A stretch of DNA of 64,000 bases from Actinomycetota bacterium (GTDB lineage: Bacteria > Actinomycetota > Acidimicrobiia > IMCC26256 > PALSA-555). The stretch is from contig PLJD01000070.1 of NCBI GenBank assembly GCA_003140175.1, forward strand, positions 96,853 through 160,852, written 5' to 3'. Of the stretch, positions 8,653 through 18,159 are shown in pieces (position 1 is the first letter of the stretch; the number at the start of each line of letters is the position of its first letter). Under the pieces are notes generated by a model. It had not been told where the DNA came from. It saw only the letters and a program-made list of their open reading frames with translations, and ran no database searches. A program made the translations under genes and the position numbers.

Positions 8653-9723
8653 GTGACCGACGAGGCCGACGACGCACGCGCCGCGGCGATCGCGGGGTGG
8701 CTCGCCGAGCGGCTGGGGTGGGCGACCGACGTGCACGTCGGGACGCCGGATCGACCCGCGAGCGGGTTCTCGGCCGAGACCCTCATCGTGCCCGTCACCG
8801 TCCGGCGCGACGGCGCCGAGCACCACGAGCGCTACGTCGTCCGCACGGAGACGCCCGACCCCGCCATCTACCCGCCGCAAGCCTCGGGCCTCGACGTCGA
8901 GATCCAGATCCAATACCGGGTCATGGAGGCACTCGCCGAGCACTGCGACGTCCCCCTCGCGCCGCTGGTCGGCTACGAGCCCGACCTCGGGGTGCTCGGC
9001 GCACCGTTCTTCGTCATGGGCTTCGTCGATGGGGTCGTGCCGCTCGAGAACCCGATCTACACGACGTCGGGCTTCTTCACCGACGCCGCACCCGAGGACC
9101 GTCGACGCATGCTCGACGACGGCCTCGGGGTGCTGGCGCGTGTCCACACCATCGACTGGCGGGCGGCCCGGCTCGAGTGGCTCGTCGCGCCCGGCACCAC
9201 GCCCGGGATCGCCACCCAGGTGGCGCTCTGGGAGCGCACCGCGGGCCTCGCCCTCGCCGGTCGGTCCCACCCGCTCCTCGACCGCGCGTTCGCGTGGCTC
9301 CACCGCCACGCCCCGCCCGAGCTGCCCGTGACCCTGTGCTGGGGCGACCCGCGGCCCGGGAACATGATCTGGCGGGACTACCGCTGCGTCTGCGCGACCG
9401 ACTTCGAAGCGGCGGCGATCGGACCCGGCGAGCTCGACCTCGGCTGGTGGCTGATGTTCGACCGCTGGTCCCACGAGGTGATGGACGCCCCGCGTCTCCC
9501 CGGCGAGCCGACCCGCGAGGAGCAGCGCGCCCGGTACTGCGACGAGGCCCGGCGAGACGTCGGGGACACCTTCTACTTCGAGGTGTTCGCCGCGGTGCGC
9601 TACACCGCGATCGTCGTCATCGTGATGAACCGGATGGTGGCACGAGGTGACCTGCCGCCCGATCAGACGACCTGGATCGAGAACCCCGCGGTCGACTGCC
9701 TGGTCCAGCTCCTCGACGGGTGA
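8653..9723 (+). CDS. APH-family phosphotransferase
   Basis: A 356-residue kinase-like protein of the aminoglycoside phosphotransferase superfamily, subgroup similar to the ACAD10 kinase domain. The catalytic segment reads TLCWGDPRPGNMIW followed by CATDFEAAAIGPGELDLGWW, where WGD replaces the usual HGD and DFE supplies the metal-binding Asp. Such proteins usually phosphorylate small hydroxylated metabolites rather than antibiotics. GTG start at 8653, divergent from the UGSC operon. The next gene encodes an SWGVR-motif protein; the same pair recurs at 18296-20526. Confidence 0.85.
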   Translation: MTDEADDARAAAIAGWLAERLGWATDVHVGTPDRPASGFSAETLIVPVTVRRDGAEHHERYVVRTETPDPAIYPPQASGLDVEIQIQYRVMEALAEHCDVPLAPLVGYEPDLGVLGAPFFVMGFVDGVVPLENPIYTTSGFFTDAAPEDRRRMLDDGLGVLARVHTIDWRAARLEWLVAPGTTPGIATQVALWERTAGLALAGRSHPLLDRAFAWLHRHAPPELPVTLCWGDPRPGNMIWRDYRCVCATDFEAAAIGPGELDLGWWLMFDRWSHEVMDAPRLPGEPTREEQRARYCDEARRDVGDTFYFEVFAAVRYTAIVVIVMNRMVARGDLPPDQTTWIENPAVDCLVQLLDG

Positions 9724-9776
9724 CGATCGGTGATCGCCGCACCGGTGGTGTGGGGAGCTCACTAGATTGCCGACCC

Positions 9777-10727
9777 GTGCCCCCGCCGCACCCCGACGAC
9801 GAGTTCCACCCGCCGACGACCGACGACCCCGCCTGGACCGAGACCTGCTGGTTCACGTTCTCGGTTCCCGAGCGTCGCCTCTCGGGTCAGCTGTACCCGT
9901 TCTTCGTGCCGAACCAGGGGGTCGCCGCGGGCGGCGCCTATTTCTGGGACGACCACGGCGACCAGCTCTGGAACTGCCGCTACGCCAAGAACTTCTGGCA
10001 CCTCGCGCTCGACGACCAGCCCCTCTCGGACCTGTCCCTCCCCAACGGGATCCGCTACCGGTGCCTCGAACCACTCACGAAGTACCAGCTCGGCTACGAC
10101 GATCCCGACGGCGGCGACGAGATCCACGTCGAGCTCACCTTCACCGCGGTGACGCCGCCGCACTACCTCGGCGAGTCCCATCACCTGGACCAACCGGGCC
10201 GCTACGAGGGCACGATCACCCTCCACGGGGAACGCATCGACGTCGACTCCTACGGCTTCCGCGACCGCTCCTGGGGGGTCCGACCGCAGTTCGGGCCGGG
10301 CCTCACGAGCTCACCGGCACCCTGCGGCGGCTACAGCTACGCCACCGCGTCGCCCCAGGATGGCTTCCACTCGATCACCATGAACTTCGGCGACGGGTGC
10401 CTCAACATCCACGGCTACCTGCTGCGCGACGGCGAGTGGTCGAACCTCACCCAGGGGCGCCGCGACGTCCTCGACCGTGACCCGGCCACCGGCTTCCCGC
10501 GGCGGGTACGACTCGACGGCGTCGACGAGCTCGGCCGCGAGCTCCACGCCGACGGGCGGTGCCAGAACCGACTCGGGCTCTTCCTCAACCCCAACCTCTT
10601 CACGGTCAACTGCCTGACCGAATGGCGCTTCGACGGGATCACCGCGTTCGGGGAAGACCACGACAACTGGAGCGCCCCGGCCGCTCGCCAGTTCTTCCGC
10701 CGCCAGCTCGGCTTCGACCCCGCGTAG
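9777..10727 (+). CDS. SWGVR-motif lipocalin-like protein (DUF7064/DUF7065-like)
   Basis: A 316-residue soluble, beta-rich protein. The diagnostic block is YGFRDRSWGVRP near the middle, preceded by long beta-strand stretches such as GDEIHVELTFTAV and YEGTITLHGERI. It resembles the CrtC/tocopherol-cyclase-like barrel proteins now listed as DUF7064/DUF7065; the family name is from memory. GTG 9777 is preferred over the GTG at 9720, which overlaps the stop of the phosphotransferase gene. It is a distant paralogue of the protein at 19354-20526. Likely binds or modifies a hydrophobic substrate. Confidence 0.7.
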   Translation: MPPPHPDDEFHPPTTDDPAWTETCWFTFSVPERRLSGQLYPFFVPNQGVAAGGAYFWDDHGDQLWNCRYAKNFWHLALDDQPLSDLSLPNGIRYRCLEPLTKYQLGYDDPDGGDEIHVELTFTAVTPPHYLGESHHLDQPGRYEGTITLHGERIDVDSYGFRDRSWGVRPQFGPGLTSSPAPCGGYSYATASPQDGFHSITMNFGDGCLNIHGYLLRDGEWSNLTQGRRDVLDRDPATGFPRRVRLDGVDELGRELHADGRCQNRLGLFLNPNLFTVNCLTEWRFDGITAFGEDHDNWSAPAARQFFRRQLGFDPA

Positions 10728-10765
10728 ACGATCCGGGCGGTCCCCCGACTGCTCGGGGTCGGTGC

Positions 10766-12460
10766 TCAGGACCTCGCCGCATGCACGAGGGTGTCGAATG
10801 CCTTCGCCAACCCGCTGATGTTCGGGGTCCCGAGGCCGGTCAGGAAGTCCCAGCCGCTCGACGCCGTGAACACCTGGTTGCCACCGGTGGTCACGTCATG
10901 GAACGCGGCCGGGTACAGGGCCGGCGTGTTGGCGATCTGGTACAGCATGGCGCTGACGCTGCCGTCGGGAAACGACGGCTCTCGGCCGCGCACGTACTGC
11001 TTGATCAACGCGGTCAGGCCAGCCCAGAACGGAGCCGCGGCACTGGTACCCCCACCGGTCTGCAAGACGACGTGGCCGGACTGAAAGTCGGCGATCAGCA
11101 GGTTGAAGTCGGGACTGGCTGGTCCGGCCACGTCGGGGACGAGACGGGTCGAGCCGCCCTGGCGCACCACCTGGGCCAACTGCCACGCCGGTCGAGGGAC
11201 GAACTCGCTGCGCCCACCACCAGTCCCAGCCAGCGCGGCGGGCTCCTGCCACGCCGTCTCGTGCAGGTCGCCGCCCTGGTTCGACAACGTGGTCCCACCC
11301 ACCGAGGTGACGTAGGCGCTCGACGCGGGATAGTTCACGGCCTGGCGCAGGTCGTTGGTGTGGCTCGAGTCGTTGCAGTCGTACGGCCCGGAATCGCCGG
11401 AGGCGGCGAACACGTCGACCCCCGCAGCTTGGGCGGCCATGAAGGCGTTCTCGTAGCCGTTGATCGCCGCCGCGCCGCGTTCGGGTTCGCAGTTCCCATA
11501 GCTGATCGAGACGATCGTCGCCCGTCGGTCCTGGACCACCTGATTGATGACCCGTTCGAGACCTTCACCGTCGTTCTCGGTGGTGTAGTCAAGGATCGTG
11601 GCTTTGGGCGCCAAGGCCCGGGTCATCTCGAGATCGAGGGCCACTTCATCGGAGTCGCTCGCACTCCAGCCACGTTGACCAAAGCGGAGCGCCGGCGGTG
11701 CGATCGAGATCGTCCGGCTGGGCTGGGTGCTGGTCTTGAAGTGCGCCGCCCAGTCGGAAAACTCCTCGCCGTGCAGGGTGGCGAGCGAGGCGACCGCGAT
11801 CGTCTCGCCACTCCCGTCGATGCCCGCCTGGGCCAGCGGGTTCGCGTCGTAGATCTGATTGAGCTGTTGGGGGGTGACGAACGTCGCGCTCGAGCCGCCC
11901 CCGGTCTGGCCCGGCGCCGACGCGGGGGCGAACACCGGTCGGGTGTTCAGGCCCTCGACGTCGGAGACCGCATCGGTGAGATCAGACGGGATCCGGGGCG
12001 ACCGCGACGGCGCCCGGTAGCGGATGCCGTCGCGGTCCCGGTAGTCCTCGAGTCGGACCTGGAACAGACGTTCCACGTCGCGGACCGACCCGGCCGCGAG
12101 CAGCGCGGTGCGCTGGTCATACCGCTGCGTGACCCGGATCCCGGCCTGCTCGAGGCGCGCCGTGACCGCGTCGAGGCGGGCGCTGGGTATCCCGAACCGT
12201 TCGCCGATCTGCGCGGGGGTGAGCGGTGCCGGCGCGGCCTGGAGTCGCTGCGCCGCGAGGTACGCGGCCAGCGCGTCGCTGCCCGGGAACCGCAGCACCA
12301 ACGTCAGCGACACGGTGGCGTCGGCGCGCGCCGGGCCCAATGGTGCGGCATCGCCGCCGGCTCGGCGGGCCGAGGCGCCCGCGGACGGGGCGGACACCGC
12401 CGCCAGGCTCAGCGCGACCACGAGCACCAGCGGGAGGGGCACACCGCGTCGGGCGTTCAT
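10766..12460 (-). CDS. Secreted S53 (sedolisin/kumamolisin-type) peptidase
   Basis: A 564-residue preproprotease. Residues 1-29 are a Sec signal peptide (LVLVVALSLAAVSA). A pro-kumamolisin activation domain follows (about 50-170), then the catalytic domain. The S53 triad is visible: Glu272 and Asp276 in DEVALDLE, and Ser473 in GGTSAAAP, with the oxyanion Asp356 in ASGDSG. It should be an acid-active secreted endopeptidase that matures by self-cleavage. The ATG is taken at 12460, overlapping the stop of the upstream membrane gene by four bases, so it is the last gene of a three-gene unit. Confidence 0.93.
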   Translation of the reverse strand: MNARRGVPLPLVLVVALSLAAVSAPSAGASARRAGGDAAPLGPARADATVSLTLVLRFPGSDALAAYLAAQRLQAAPAPLTPAQIGERFGIPSARLDAVTARLEQAGIRVTQRYDQRTALLAAGSVRDVERLFQVRLEDYRDRDGIRYRAPSRSPRIPSDLTDAVSDVEGLNTRPVFAPASAPGQTGGGSSATFVTPQQLNQIYDANPLAQAGIDGSGETIAVASLATLHGEEFSDWAAHFKTSTQPSRTISIAPPALRFGQRGWSASDSDEVALDLEMTRALAPKATILDYTTENDGEGLERVINQVVQDRRATIVSISYGNCEPERGAAAINGYENAFMAAQAAGVDVFAASGDSGPYDCNDSSHTNDLRQAVNYPASSAYVTSVGGTTLSNQGGDLHETAWQEPAALAGTGGGRSEFVPRPAWQLAQVVRQGGSTRLVPDVAGPASPDFNLLIADFQSGHVVLQTGGGTSAAAPFWAGLTALIKQYVRGREPSFPDGSVSAMLYQIANTPALYPAAFHDVTTGGNQVFTASSGWDFLTGLGTPNISGLAKAFDTLVHAARS

Positions 12461-13158
12461 GGTCGACCCCAGGTGAAGCTCGTGAGAATCGGCGACAGGT
12501 ACGCGCGGAGCATCTGGATCTCGGCGGGGTCGTTGGTCCCGGTGATCACGTACGACACGACCGCGGTGGTGTGACCGTCGGTGGCCGCGGCCAGGATGGC
12601 GACCACCGGGCCGCCCGGGCCCTGGGGGGTGTCGACTGTGCCCCGGTACGACCCGCCCACGCCGGCGATGTCACCGATGTGGGGTGGGGGGATGACGGTC
12701 CGGGAGTCTTGATCGTCGGTCAGACCGAGGATCGACGCCGCGAGCTGCGACTTGCGTTGGCGGAGGAGCGCCGCGGGTGATCCGTCGCTCAGCGGGTCGG
12801 CACTGATCCAGGCGCTCGCCTCGACACCCGACGGACGGGCCGAGCGGACCCGGAGCTGCAGCGTGGTCGAGCTGCGCTCCTGCAGCGCGAAGACCGCCGT
12901 CGGGTATTGCAGCGAGACGGTGTGGCCCGGGCTGGTCCAGGTGCGGGTGCTGGACGCGGGCATGACGGGCTGGGGGCCCGGACACGACTGGGGTGGGGGA
13001 CACGTCGACGCGGGGGTGCTCGGCTCCCGAACCAGCGCGACCACCACGCCGGTGACACAGAGCAGCACCATCACGGTCCAGAACGCGACCAGCACGACCC
13101 ACCGGCCCTGGCGCGGGTGGTGATGCCCTCCCGGTCGGTAGTGAATGGGACCCGTCAC
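12457..13158 (-). CDS. Membrane-anchored extracytoplasmic protein
   Basis: A 233-residue protein with a basic N-terminus containing a His run, a single membrane helix (about 20-42, VVLVAFWTVMVLLCVTGVVV), and a soluble outer domain of about 180 residues. It has two early Cys in STCPPPQSCPG. I recognise no family. The domain resembles lipid- or peptide-binding PsbP/LpqN-like folds only in its length and strand pattern. It overlaps both neighbours by four bases and so probably works with the S53 protease downstream and the PrsW-like protein upstream. Confidence 0.7.
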   Translation of the reverse strand: MTGPIHYRPGGHHHPRQGRWVVLVAFWTVMVLLCVTGVVVALVREPSTPASTCPPPQSCPGPQPVMPASSTRTWTSPGHTVSLQYPTAVFALQERSSTTLQLRVRSARPSGVEASAWISADPLSDGSPAALLRQRKSQLAASILGLTDDQDSRTVIPPPHIGDIAGVGGSYRGTVDTPQGPGGPVVAILAAATDGHTTAVVSYVITGTNDPAEIQMLRAYLSPILTSFTWGRP

Positions 13159-14312
13159 GGTGCGCTCGAGTGCCCGCCGCGAGCTGGGCCCTTCGGCAGG
13201 GCACGCAGCGCGACTCCGCAGGCGGAACAGAAGCTATGCACCGCCGTGGGCCGCCCGCAGTTCGAGCACTCCACCTCGGCGCCCGGGTCCGCGTCGTTGG
13301 CCTCCTCCAGCAATCCGAGGTGGATCGCGCGCCGCATCAGCAGCAGGCCAGCCGCGGCGAGCACGGCGAGCGCGAACAGCCGCCCGAGCGGTCCGAACAC
13401 CTCCTGGACGACCGCGGCCGCCACCGCCAGCACCGCCGCCACGAGCACACCCGAGAGTGGGAGCCCCAGCGGACCCAGGGCGCGGCGATCCCGGATCGGC
13501 GCCCGCCAGCGGGCCCACAGCGCCGCGGCGGCCCATCCCACCCCGCCGGCCACGATGAGGGGGACGAAGACCCCCAGCTCGATCAGCCGCAGCGTCCAGG
13601 CGGTCGAGTCCTGCTCCGGGCGGAGTCCGAGCCCGGTCACCGGCCACGCCACGACGAGGAGCATGGCGGACTGCAACGCCACCGCCGACGCGGCGCCGAA
13701 GACCACCCCGTCGAGCACGTCGTTGAACCGCGGATGGCGCAACAGGGCCAGCGGTCCGATCAGCGCCAGCACCACCGACGCCAACGGCAGGACCGCCACT
13801 CGCACCAGCACCGAGCCGGTCGTCAGCTGACTCCAGCCGTGCTGCTGCACGGGGAGCGCCACGTGGCCGGCCACCACGCCCACGATGACCCCGCCGACCG
13901 CGCCGCACAGCAGCGTCAACCCGACGACGAGGAACGGCTCGTCCTCGTAGACGTTCACGTTGTAGAGGTACAGGAGCATCAAGAGGGGGACGAGCAGCGC
14001 GGCCGCGAGCAGGGCCACGGAGAACACTCCGACGAGGCCGAGCAGGACGATCAGCCCGATCCCCGAGGCCAGCGCCACTCGGAACGCACCCATGGCGTGG
14101 ACCGGCAGCTGCGGGAACAGGGTCGACGTGATCCGCAGCGCCCAGGCCGGCTCGTTCGGAGACGCCGCGTAGTGATGCGACCGGCGGCCCAGCAGCCGCG
14201 GGTGCGCGGTCCCGAGCGCCAGCGGCATCCCGCACCGACAACAGAATTCGCCCGCCGGAACCGTCTGACCACAGTGTCCGCACTGGACGTCGCCGCCCGC
14301 CGCGTCGCTCAC
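13155..14312 (-). CDS. PrsW-like membrane protein with two zinc ribbons, catalytic Glu pair apparently lost
   Basis: A 385-residue protein, GTG start at 14312. A zinc ribbon lies at 11-27 (CGHC, CCRC) and a second at the C-terminus (CSNCG, CSACG). Between them are about nine helices with the PrsW hallmarks YEDEPFLVV (about 122-130) and FNDVLDGVVFGAA (about 196-208). In active PrsW proteases an EExxK motif precedes this last block; here the same place reads LPLASVVLALIG (175-186), with neither Glu nor Lys. It may be a non-catalytic membrane scaffold or sensor. First gene of the S53 peptidase unit. Confidence 0.7.
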   Translation of the reverse strand: MSDAAGGDVQCGHCGQTVPAGEFCCRCGMPLALGTAHPRLLGRRSHHYAASPNEPAWALRITSTLFPQLPVHAMGAFRVALASGIGLIVLLGLVGVFSVALLAAALLVPLLMLLYLYNVNVYEDEPFLVVGLTLLCGAVGGVIVGVVAGHVALPVQQHGWSQLTTGSVLVRVAVLPLASVVLALIGPLALLRHPRFNDVLDGVVFGAASAVALQSAMLLVVAWPVTGLGLRPEQDSTAWTLRLIELGVFVPLIVAGGVGWAAAALWARWRAPIRDRRALGPLGLPLSGVLVAAVLAVAAAVVQEVFGPLGRLFALAVLAAAGLLLMRRAIHLGLLEEANDADPGAEVECSNCGRPTAVHSFCSACGVALRALPKGPARGGHSSAP

Positions 14313-14616
14313 GACCGGCCCGCCCCGATCACCGCCGACCGCCTGCTCCCCATCCGGCGTGCCCCTGACCTCATCTCGAACCGGCGCTACTGCGCCCCCC
14401 CCCGCCCGTTGACCTCACACCACGTCGTTCAGCCTCGGCCCCGGGTCGAGCGCGGGCCAGTGTACGTTCCGCGTCATCGGGGCTACGGGCGCCCGCGTCG
14501 GGGACGACGCACCCGCGGGGCGGGCCCCACCCGGGGCGACCCGGGAACCGCGGCGTCGCGGCCGTCGAATCGTGCACAATGCATCCCTTCGCCTCGTCCG
14601 GGTTTCGGAGGTTCGG

Positions 14617-15807
14617 GTGACCGATGGGTTCGATCCGTACGCGCCGAGCTCCGACGAGCGGTACGCGGCGATGGCTCGCCTCCGTTCGACCGGCGACGTC
14701 GTCGAGACCCCGGCTGGCTACTACATCGCGACTGCGGCCGGCGTCGAAGCCGGCCTGCGGGCGGTGGAGCACTTCGTCGGGTCGTTCATCGACACCAGCG
14801 CCCTCCCCGAGGACGACATCCCGATCTCGGCGATCCCCGAGCCGCGCCACGGCCCGATCCGGCGGGTCATCAACACCGTCGTCGCCGGTCATCGGACCGC
14901 GGCGGCGGAGCCGTTCATTCGCGACCAGGCGACCCGGCTCGTCGACCGGGCGCTCGCCACGAACCGCGACGCCGGCGCCGTCGACTTGGTGGCAACGATC
15001 GTCGATCCGCTGCCCTCCCTGGTCATCGGCTACATGTTGGGCGTGCCCGTCGACGACACCGACCGGTTCCGCCGCTGGTCCGATGAGCTCCTCCACGCGC
15101 AGGGCAGCGGCCCGCCGCGAGGCCTCTTCGACACCCATCCGGAATTCGGGTCGTACATCCAGGGCCTGATCGACGACCGCCGCGCCTCGACGAGCGATCC
15201 CGACGACGTCATCACCCGCTTCCTCCACAGCGAGATCGACGGCGTCCAGCTCTCCGACCGGGCCATCTGCACCCAGACCATGAACCTCATCATCGCTGGC
15301 AACGAGACCACCCGGAACCTCCTCGGCAACTGCCTGCATACGCTGGCCACGGACCCGAGGCTGTACACCCAGCTGCGGGAGGACCGGGCGCTCGCTCCGC
15401 TGGTCGTCGAGGAATCGCTGCGACACGACTCCCCGATTCAGGTCCTCGCCCGCGCGGTCCTGGCCGACACCGCGATCGAGGGTTCCCCCTTGCGCGAGGG
15501 TCACCGGGTGGTGTTCGGGGTGGCGTCAGCCAACCGTGACGAATGTCGCTACAACGACCCGGCCGCGTTTCGAATCGACCGGCCGCGCCCCCGCGACCAC
15601 CTGGCGTTCGGTACCGGCCCGCACGTGTGTCCCGGCGCGGCGCTCGCTCGACTCGAGGGGCTCGCCATGCTCGACGCGTTCTGCGATCGAGTCGCCAGCT
15701 TCGAGCTCGGGGAGGGCTTCACACCCGTCCCCAACCCGGTCTTCTGGGCCCTGGGTCAGCGGTTCCTGCCCGCGGTCCTCATCCCGACAGCCCGGCTCGG
15801 CCCGTAA
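14617..15807 (+). CDS. Cytochrome P450
   Basis: A 396-residue class I bacterial P450. Motifs: I-helix IIAGNETTRNLLG, EESLR as the ExxR pair, and the haem loop AFGTGPHVCPGAALAR with the Cys thiolate ligand. GTG 14617 is chosen because GGAGG ends six bases before it; an upstream in-frame ATG at 14572 lacks such a site. Substrate unknown. It stands alone, divergent from the PrsW-like gene and convergent with the carbonic anhydrase fusion. Redox partners are not encoded nearby. Confidence 0.92.
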   Translation: MTDGFDPYAPSSDERYAAMARLRSTGDVVETPAGYYIATAAGVEAGLRAVEHFVGSFIDTSALPEDDIPISAIPEPRHGPIRRVINTVVAGHRTAAAEPFIRDQATRLVDRALATNRDAGAVDLVATIVDPLPSLVIGYMLGVPVDDTDRFRRWSDELLHAQGSGPPRGLFDTHPEFGSYIQGLIDDRRASTSDPDDVITRFLHSEIDGVQLSDRAICTQTMNLIIAGNETTRNLLGNCLHTLATDPRLYTQLREDRALAPLVVEESLRHDSPIQVLARAVLADTAIEGSPLREGHRVVFGVASANRDECRYNDPAAFRIDRPRPRDHLAFGTGPHVCPGAALARLEGLAMLDAFCDRVASFELGEGFTPVPNPVFWALGQRFLPAVLIPTARLGP

Positions 15808-15852
15808 CCAGCAGCCCGGTCCGGCGTCGTCCGCCCGACCACGCCCGACCGC

Positions 15853-17355
15853 TCATCCCGTGGTCGTCGTCGGCGGCGGCGGCTCGGGGACCCGCACCGC
15901 GAAGTCGAGGAAGCGCACGGTCGCGGCTCCCGAGCTGCCACCGTTGGCGCTCGTCGGGTTGTCGACGTCGATGCCGACGGTGCCGGTGGGGGGCAGGGGC
16001 GACTGCGCGCGGGTGGTCTGCAGGACGGTCACACCGTTCACGATGAGGGTCAGGCGGACCGGTTCGCCGGCGGCGCCGGAGCAGATTCCTCGGATGACGT
16101 TGGGCTGCCCGGTGCGGAGGATCACCGGGCTGGGGGCGCTGAGCGCCGCGAACTGATTGCTGCTGTCCCCGATGGACGCCAAGCCGCCACCCGTCACCTC
16201 CAGGAAGTATCCCTGGCTGCCGCTCGAATTCAGGCGGCAGTCGACCCCGTAGAAGGCGTCGGGGTTGCTGGTCGAGGTCGCGATCACTCCGACGTCGGTC
16301 GTCGGCTCGGACGGTCGGCCGGTCACCTTCATCAGCGACGCCGGATACACGAGCTCGCTGGTGCCCGAGGCGACGGTCACTTCATAGCCACCGTTCGCGT
16401 AGGTCCCGCTCGCACCGCTTTGGTGGAACGCTGCGAAGTCGGGTGACGGCGTCGCCAACGGCTGCTGGTAGACCGGCGCGACGCTCAGCGGCGAGCCGAT
16501 GGTGGTCGGCACCGACGGGGTCGACGACGCCGACGGGCTGGTGGGCGTCGTGGGGGTCGCTCGGTGCCGGGCGGTGGTGGTTCCATTGCCGACGAGCGCG
16601 CCGACCGCGGCGAGGATCGCCGCGATGACGACCAGGGTGCCGATTGCGGCCAACGCGCCGCGCCCGCGGTGGCGTTCGGAGTCCCAGGGCTGCGTGACGA
16701 CCGCCGGGGCCGCGGATGGTGGAACTTCCCAGCTCGACGCGGGTGCGGCGGGCACGGTGTCGGCCCACGCCGGCCCGGGCATCGGCGGGGCGACCCTGGG
16801 AGGTAGAGCAGTCTTCGGCGTCGAGGCCGCGGTGGCCGACTGGGCCATGGGCAGCTGCGACAGCGGGCTGCCGACGACGAGCTGCAGCGTCCCCGATGCG
16901 GTGTCGCACGTGAACCCGACCACCGCGACGTCACCGGGGGTTCGGGGGGCCGTCGAGATCCGCCGGACGTCGTCGCGGACGCTGGCCGCGATATCCGTGA
17001 AGGGAAGGAAGTCGACGGTGGAGACGTCGACCCCCACGTCACCTTGCACCGCGGTCCGCAGCTGCTGGTTCGTGTAGCGGTTCAGCGCGCAGTCGGAGTG
17101 GTGGATCACGACGACTTCGCGGGCGCCCTGCTCGCTGAGCGCGACCATCAACGAACGCAGGGTGTCGTCGGAGACCCGCCCGCCGGCGTTGCGGAGGACG
17201 TAGGCGTCGCCGACGGAGAGACCCAGCGACTGCTCGGGGTGCAGGCGCGGATCCATGCAGGTCAGGATCACGAACCGCACCCCCGGCGTGACTAGCTGCT
17301 CGGACGGCGCCGTCGCGGGTCGATAGAAGCCCTGGAGCGACTCAGCGGAGATCAT
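15853..17355 (-). CDS. Beta-carbonic anhydrase fused to a membrane helix and outer domain
   Basis: A 500-residue fusion. Residues 1-165 form a beta-class carbonic anhydrase like those of the small mycobacterial type: TCMDPR gives Cys33, Asp35 and Arg37, LRNAGG follows, and HHSDC gives the zinc ligands His86 and Cys89. A Pro/Ala linker, a membrane helix (233-256) and a Thr/Ser/Pro-rich stretch follow. The last 190 residues form an extracytoplasmic beta-rich domain reminiscent of concanavalin-like or DUF1080-type folds (VRLTLIVNG, VRFLDFAVRVPE). The enzyme half would be cytoplasmic, anchored beneath the membrane. I know of no named family with this layout. Confidence 0.8.
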   Translation of the reverse strand: MISAESLQGFYRPATAPSEQLVTPGVRFVILTCMDPRLHPEQSLGLSVGDAYVLRNAGGRVSDDTLRSLMVALSEQGAREVVVIHHSDCALNRYTNQQLRTAVQGDVGVDVSTVDFLPFTDIAASVRDDVRRISTAPRTPGDVAVVGFTCDTASGTLQLVVGSPLSQLPMAQSATAASTPKTALPPRVAPPMPGPAWADTVPAAPASSWEVPPSAAPAVVTQPWDSERHRGRGALAAIGTLVVIAAILAAVGALVGNGTTTARHRATPTTPTSPSASSTPSVPTTIGSPLSVAPVYQQPLATPSPDFAAFHQSGASGTYANGGYEVTVASGTSELVYPASLMKVTGRPSEPTTDVGVIATSTSNPDAFYGVDCRLNSSGSQGYFLEVTGGGLASIGDSSNQFAALSAPSPVILRTGQPNVIRGICSGAAGEPVRLTLIVNGVTVLQTTRAQSPLPPTGTVGIDVDNPTSANGGSSGAATVRFLDFAVRVPEPPPPTTTTG

Positions 17356-17559
17356 TGGCCGTGCATGTCGTCGTGGTCACCGCCATCGCTCGGCGTCGAC
17401 CCACCCTCCCGTCGAGACGGACCCAACCGGCTGCCAGCATGGCTCTCGGGCCGTGTCGACGTCAACGATCGCGCCGAGACGGTCGGGCACGAGCCGCGGG
17501 GAGCTGGCCGGTGGACTGGCTACGGTGTGCGGCGTCATCGCACGGGGGTTGAGCGTTCC

Positions 17560-18159
17560 ATGGTCGAGGTGACCAGGGCGGCGGCAAGCGACCGGGAGCG
17601 CCTCGCGGACGCGCTCGCGAGTGCCTTCGCTGACGATCCGGTCTTCGGGTGGATCCTGGCGGGTCGGTCCCGGATCGAGCGGCGGCTGCGCCGATACTTT
17701 CGGGCGCTGGTGCGAGAAGAGCTCCGACCGGGCGATCACGACGTCTACCTCGCCGCGGACGGCTCGGGCGGGGCGATCTGGAAGGGCATCGACCAGTGGA
17801 AGACGCCGGCGCGCACGATCATCCGAGAAGCGCCGGTCCTCGCGACGGTGTTTGAGTTGACCACCGTGCGGGCGTTGCGGGTCCTGGGGGCGATGGAGCG
17901 GGTTCATCCCGCGGCTCCGCACTACTACCTCCACACGTTGGGCACTCGCCGCGACTCCCAGGGCACGGGTGTCGGCTCGGCGGTCATGGCCGAGATGCTG
18001 GAGCGGTGCGACCGCGAGGGTGTACCGGCGTACCTGGAATCGTCGAACCCGCGCAACGTCGCGTTCTACGCGCGGCACGGCTTCGAGACCCAAGGTCTCG
18101 TGGCGCTGCCGGAGGGGGCGCCCCCGATCACGAGGATGTGGCGCGAGCCGCGCCGCTGA
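17560..18159 (+). CDS. GNAT-family N-acetyltransferase
   Basis: A 199-residue acetyltransferase. The acetyl-CoA loop reads RDSQGTGVGSAVMAEML, followed by the typical late segment YLESSNPRNVAFYARHGFETQG. ATG 17560 starts the conserved domain; an in-frame extension upstream has no family resemblance. It belongs to the family that includes GNATs annotated as puromycin-acetyltransferase-like, but the acceptor cannot be read from sequence. Confidence 0.88.
   Translation: MVEVTRAAASDRERLADALASAFADDPVFGWILAGRSRIERRLRRYFRALVREELRPGDHDVYLAADGSGGAIWKGIDQWKTPARTIIREAPVLATVFELTTVRALRVLGAMERVHPAAPHYYLHTLGTRRDSQGTGVGSAVMAEMLERCDREGVPAYLESSNPRNVAFYARHGFETQGLVALPEGAPPITRMWREPRR

Noticed and set aside
10559-12574. 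Long plus-strand frame opposite the S53 peptidase gene
   Set aside because: Composition is arginine- and glycine-rich without domains; the minus strand carries the complete peptidase.
13170-15086. Long plus-strand frame opposite the PrsW-like gene
   Set aside because: Gln/Arg/His-rich antisense shadow with no recognisable domain.
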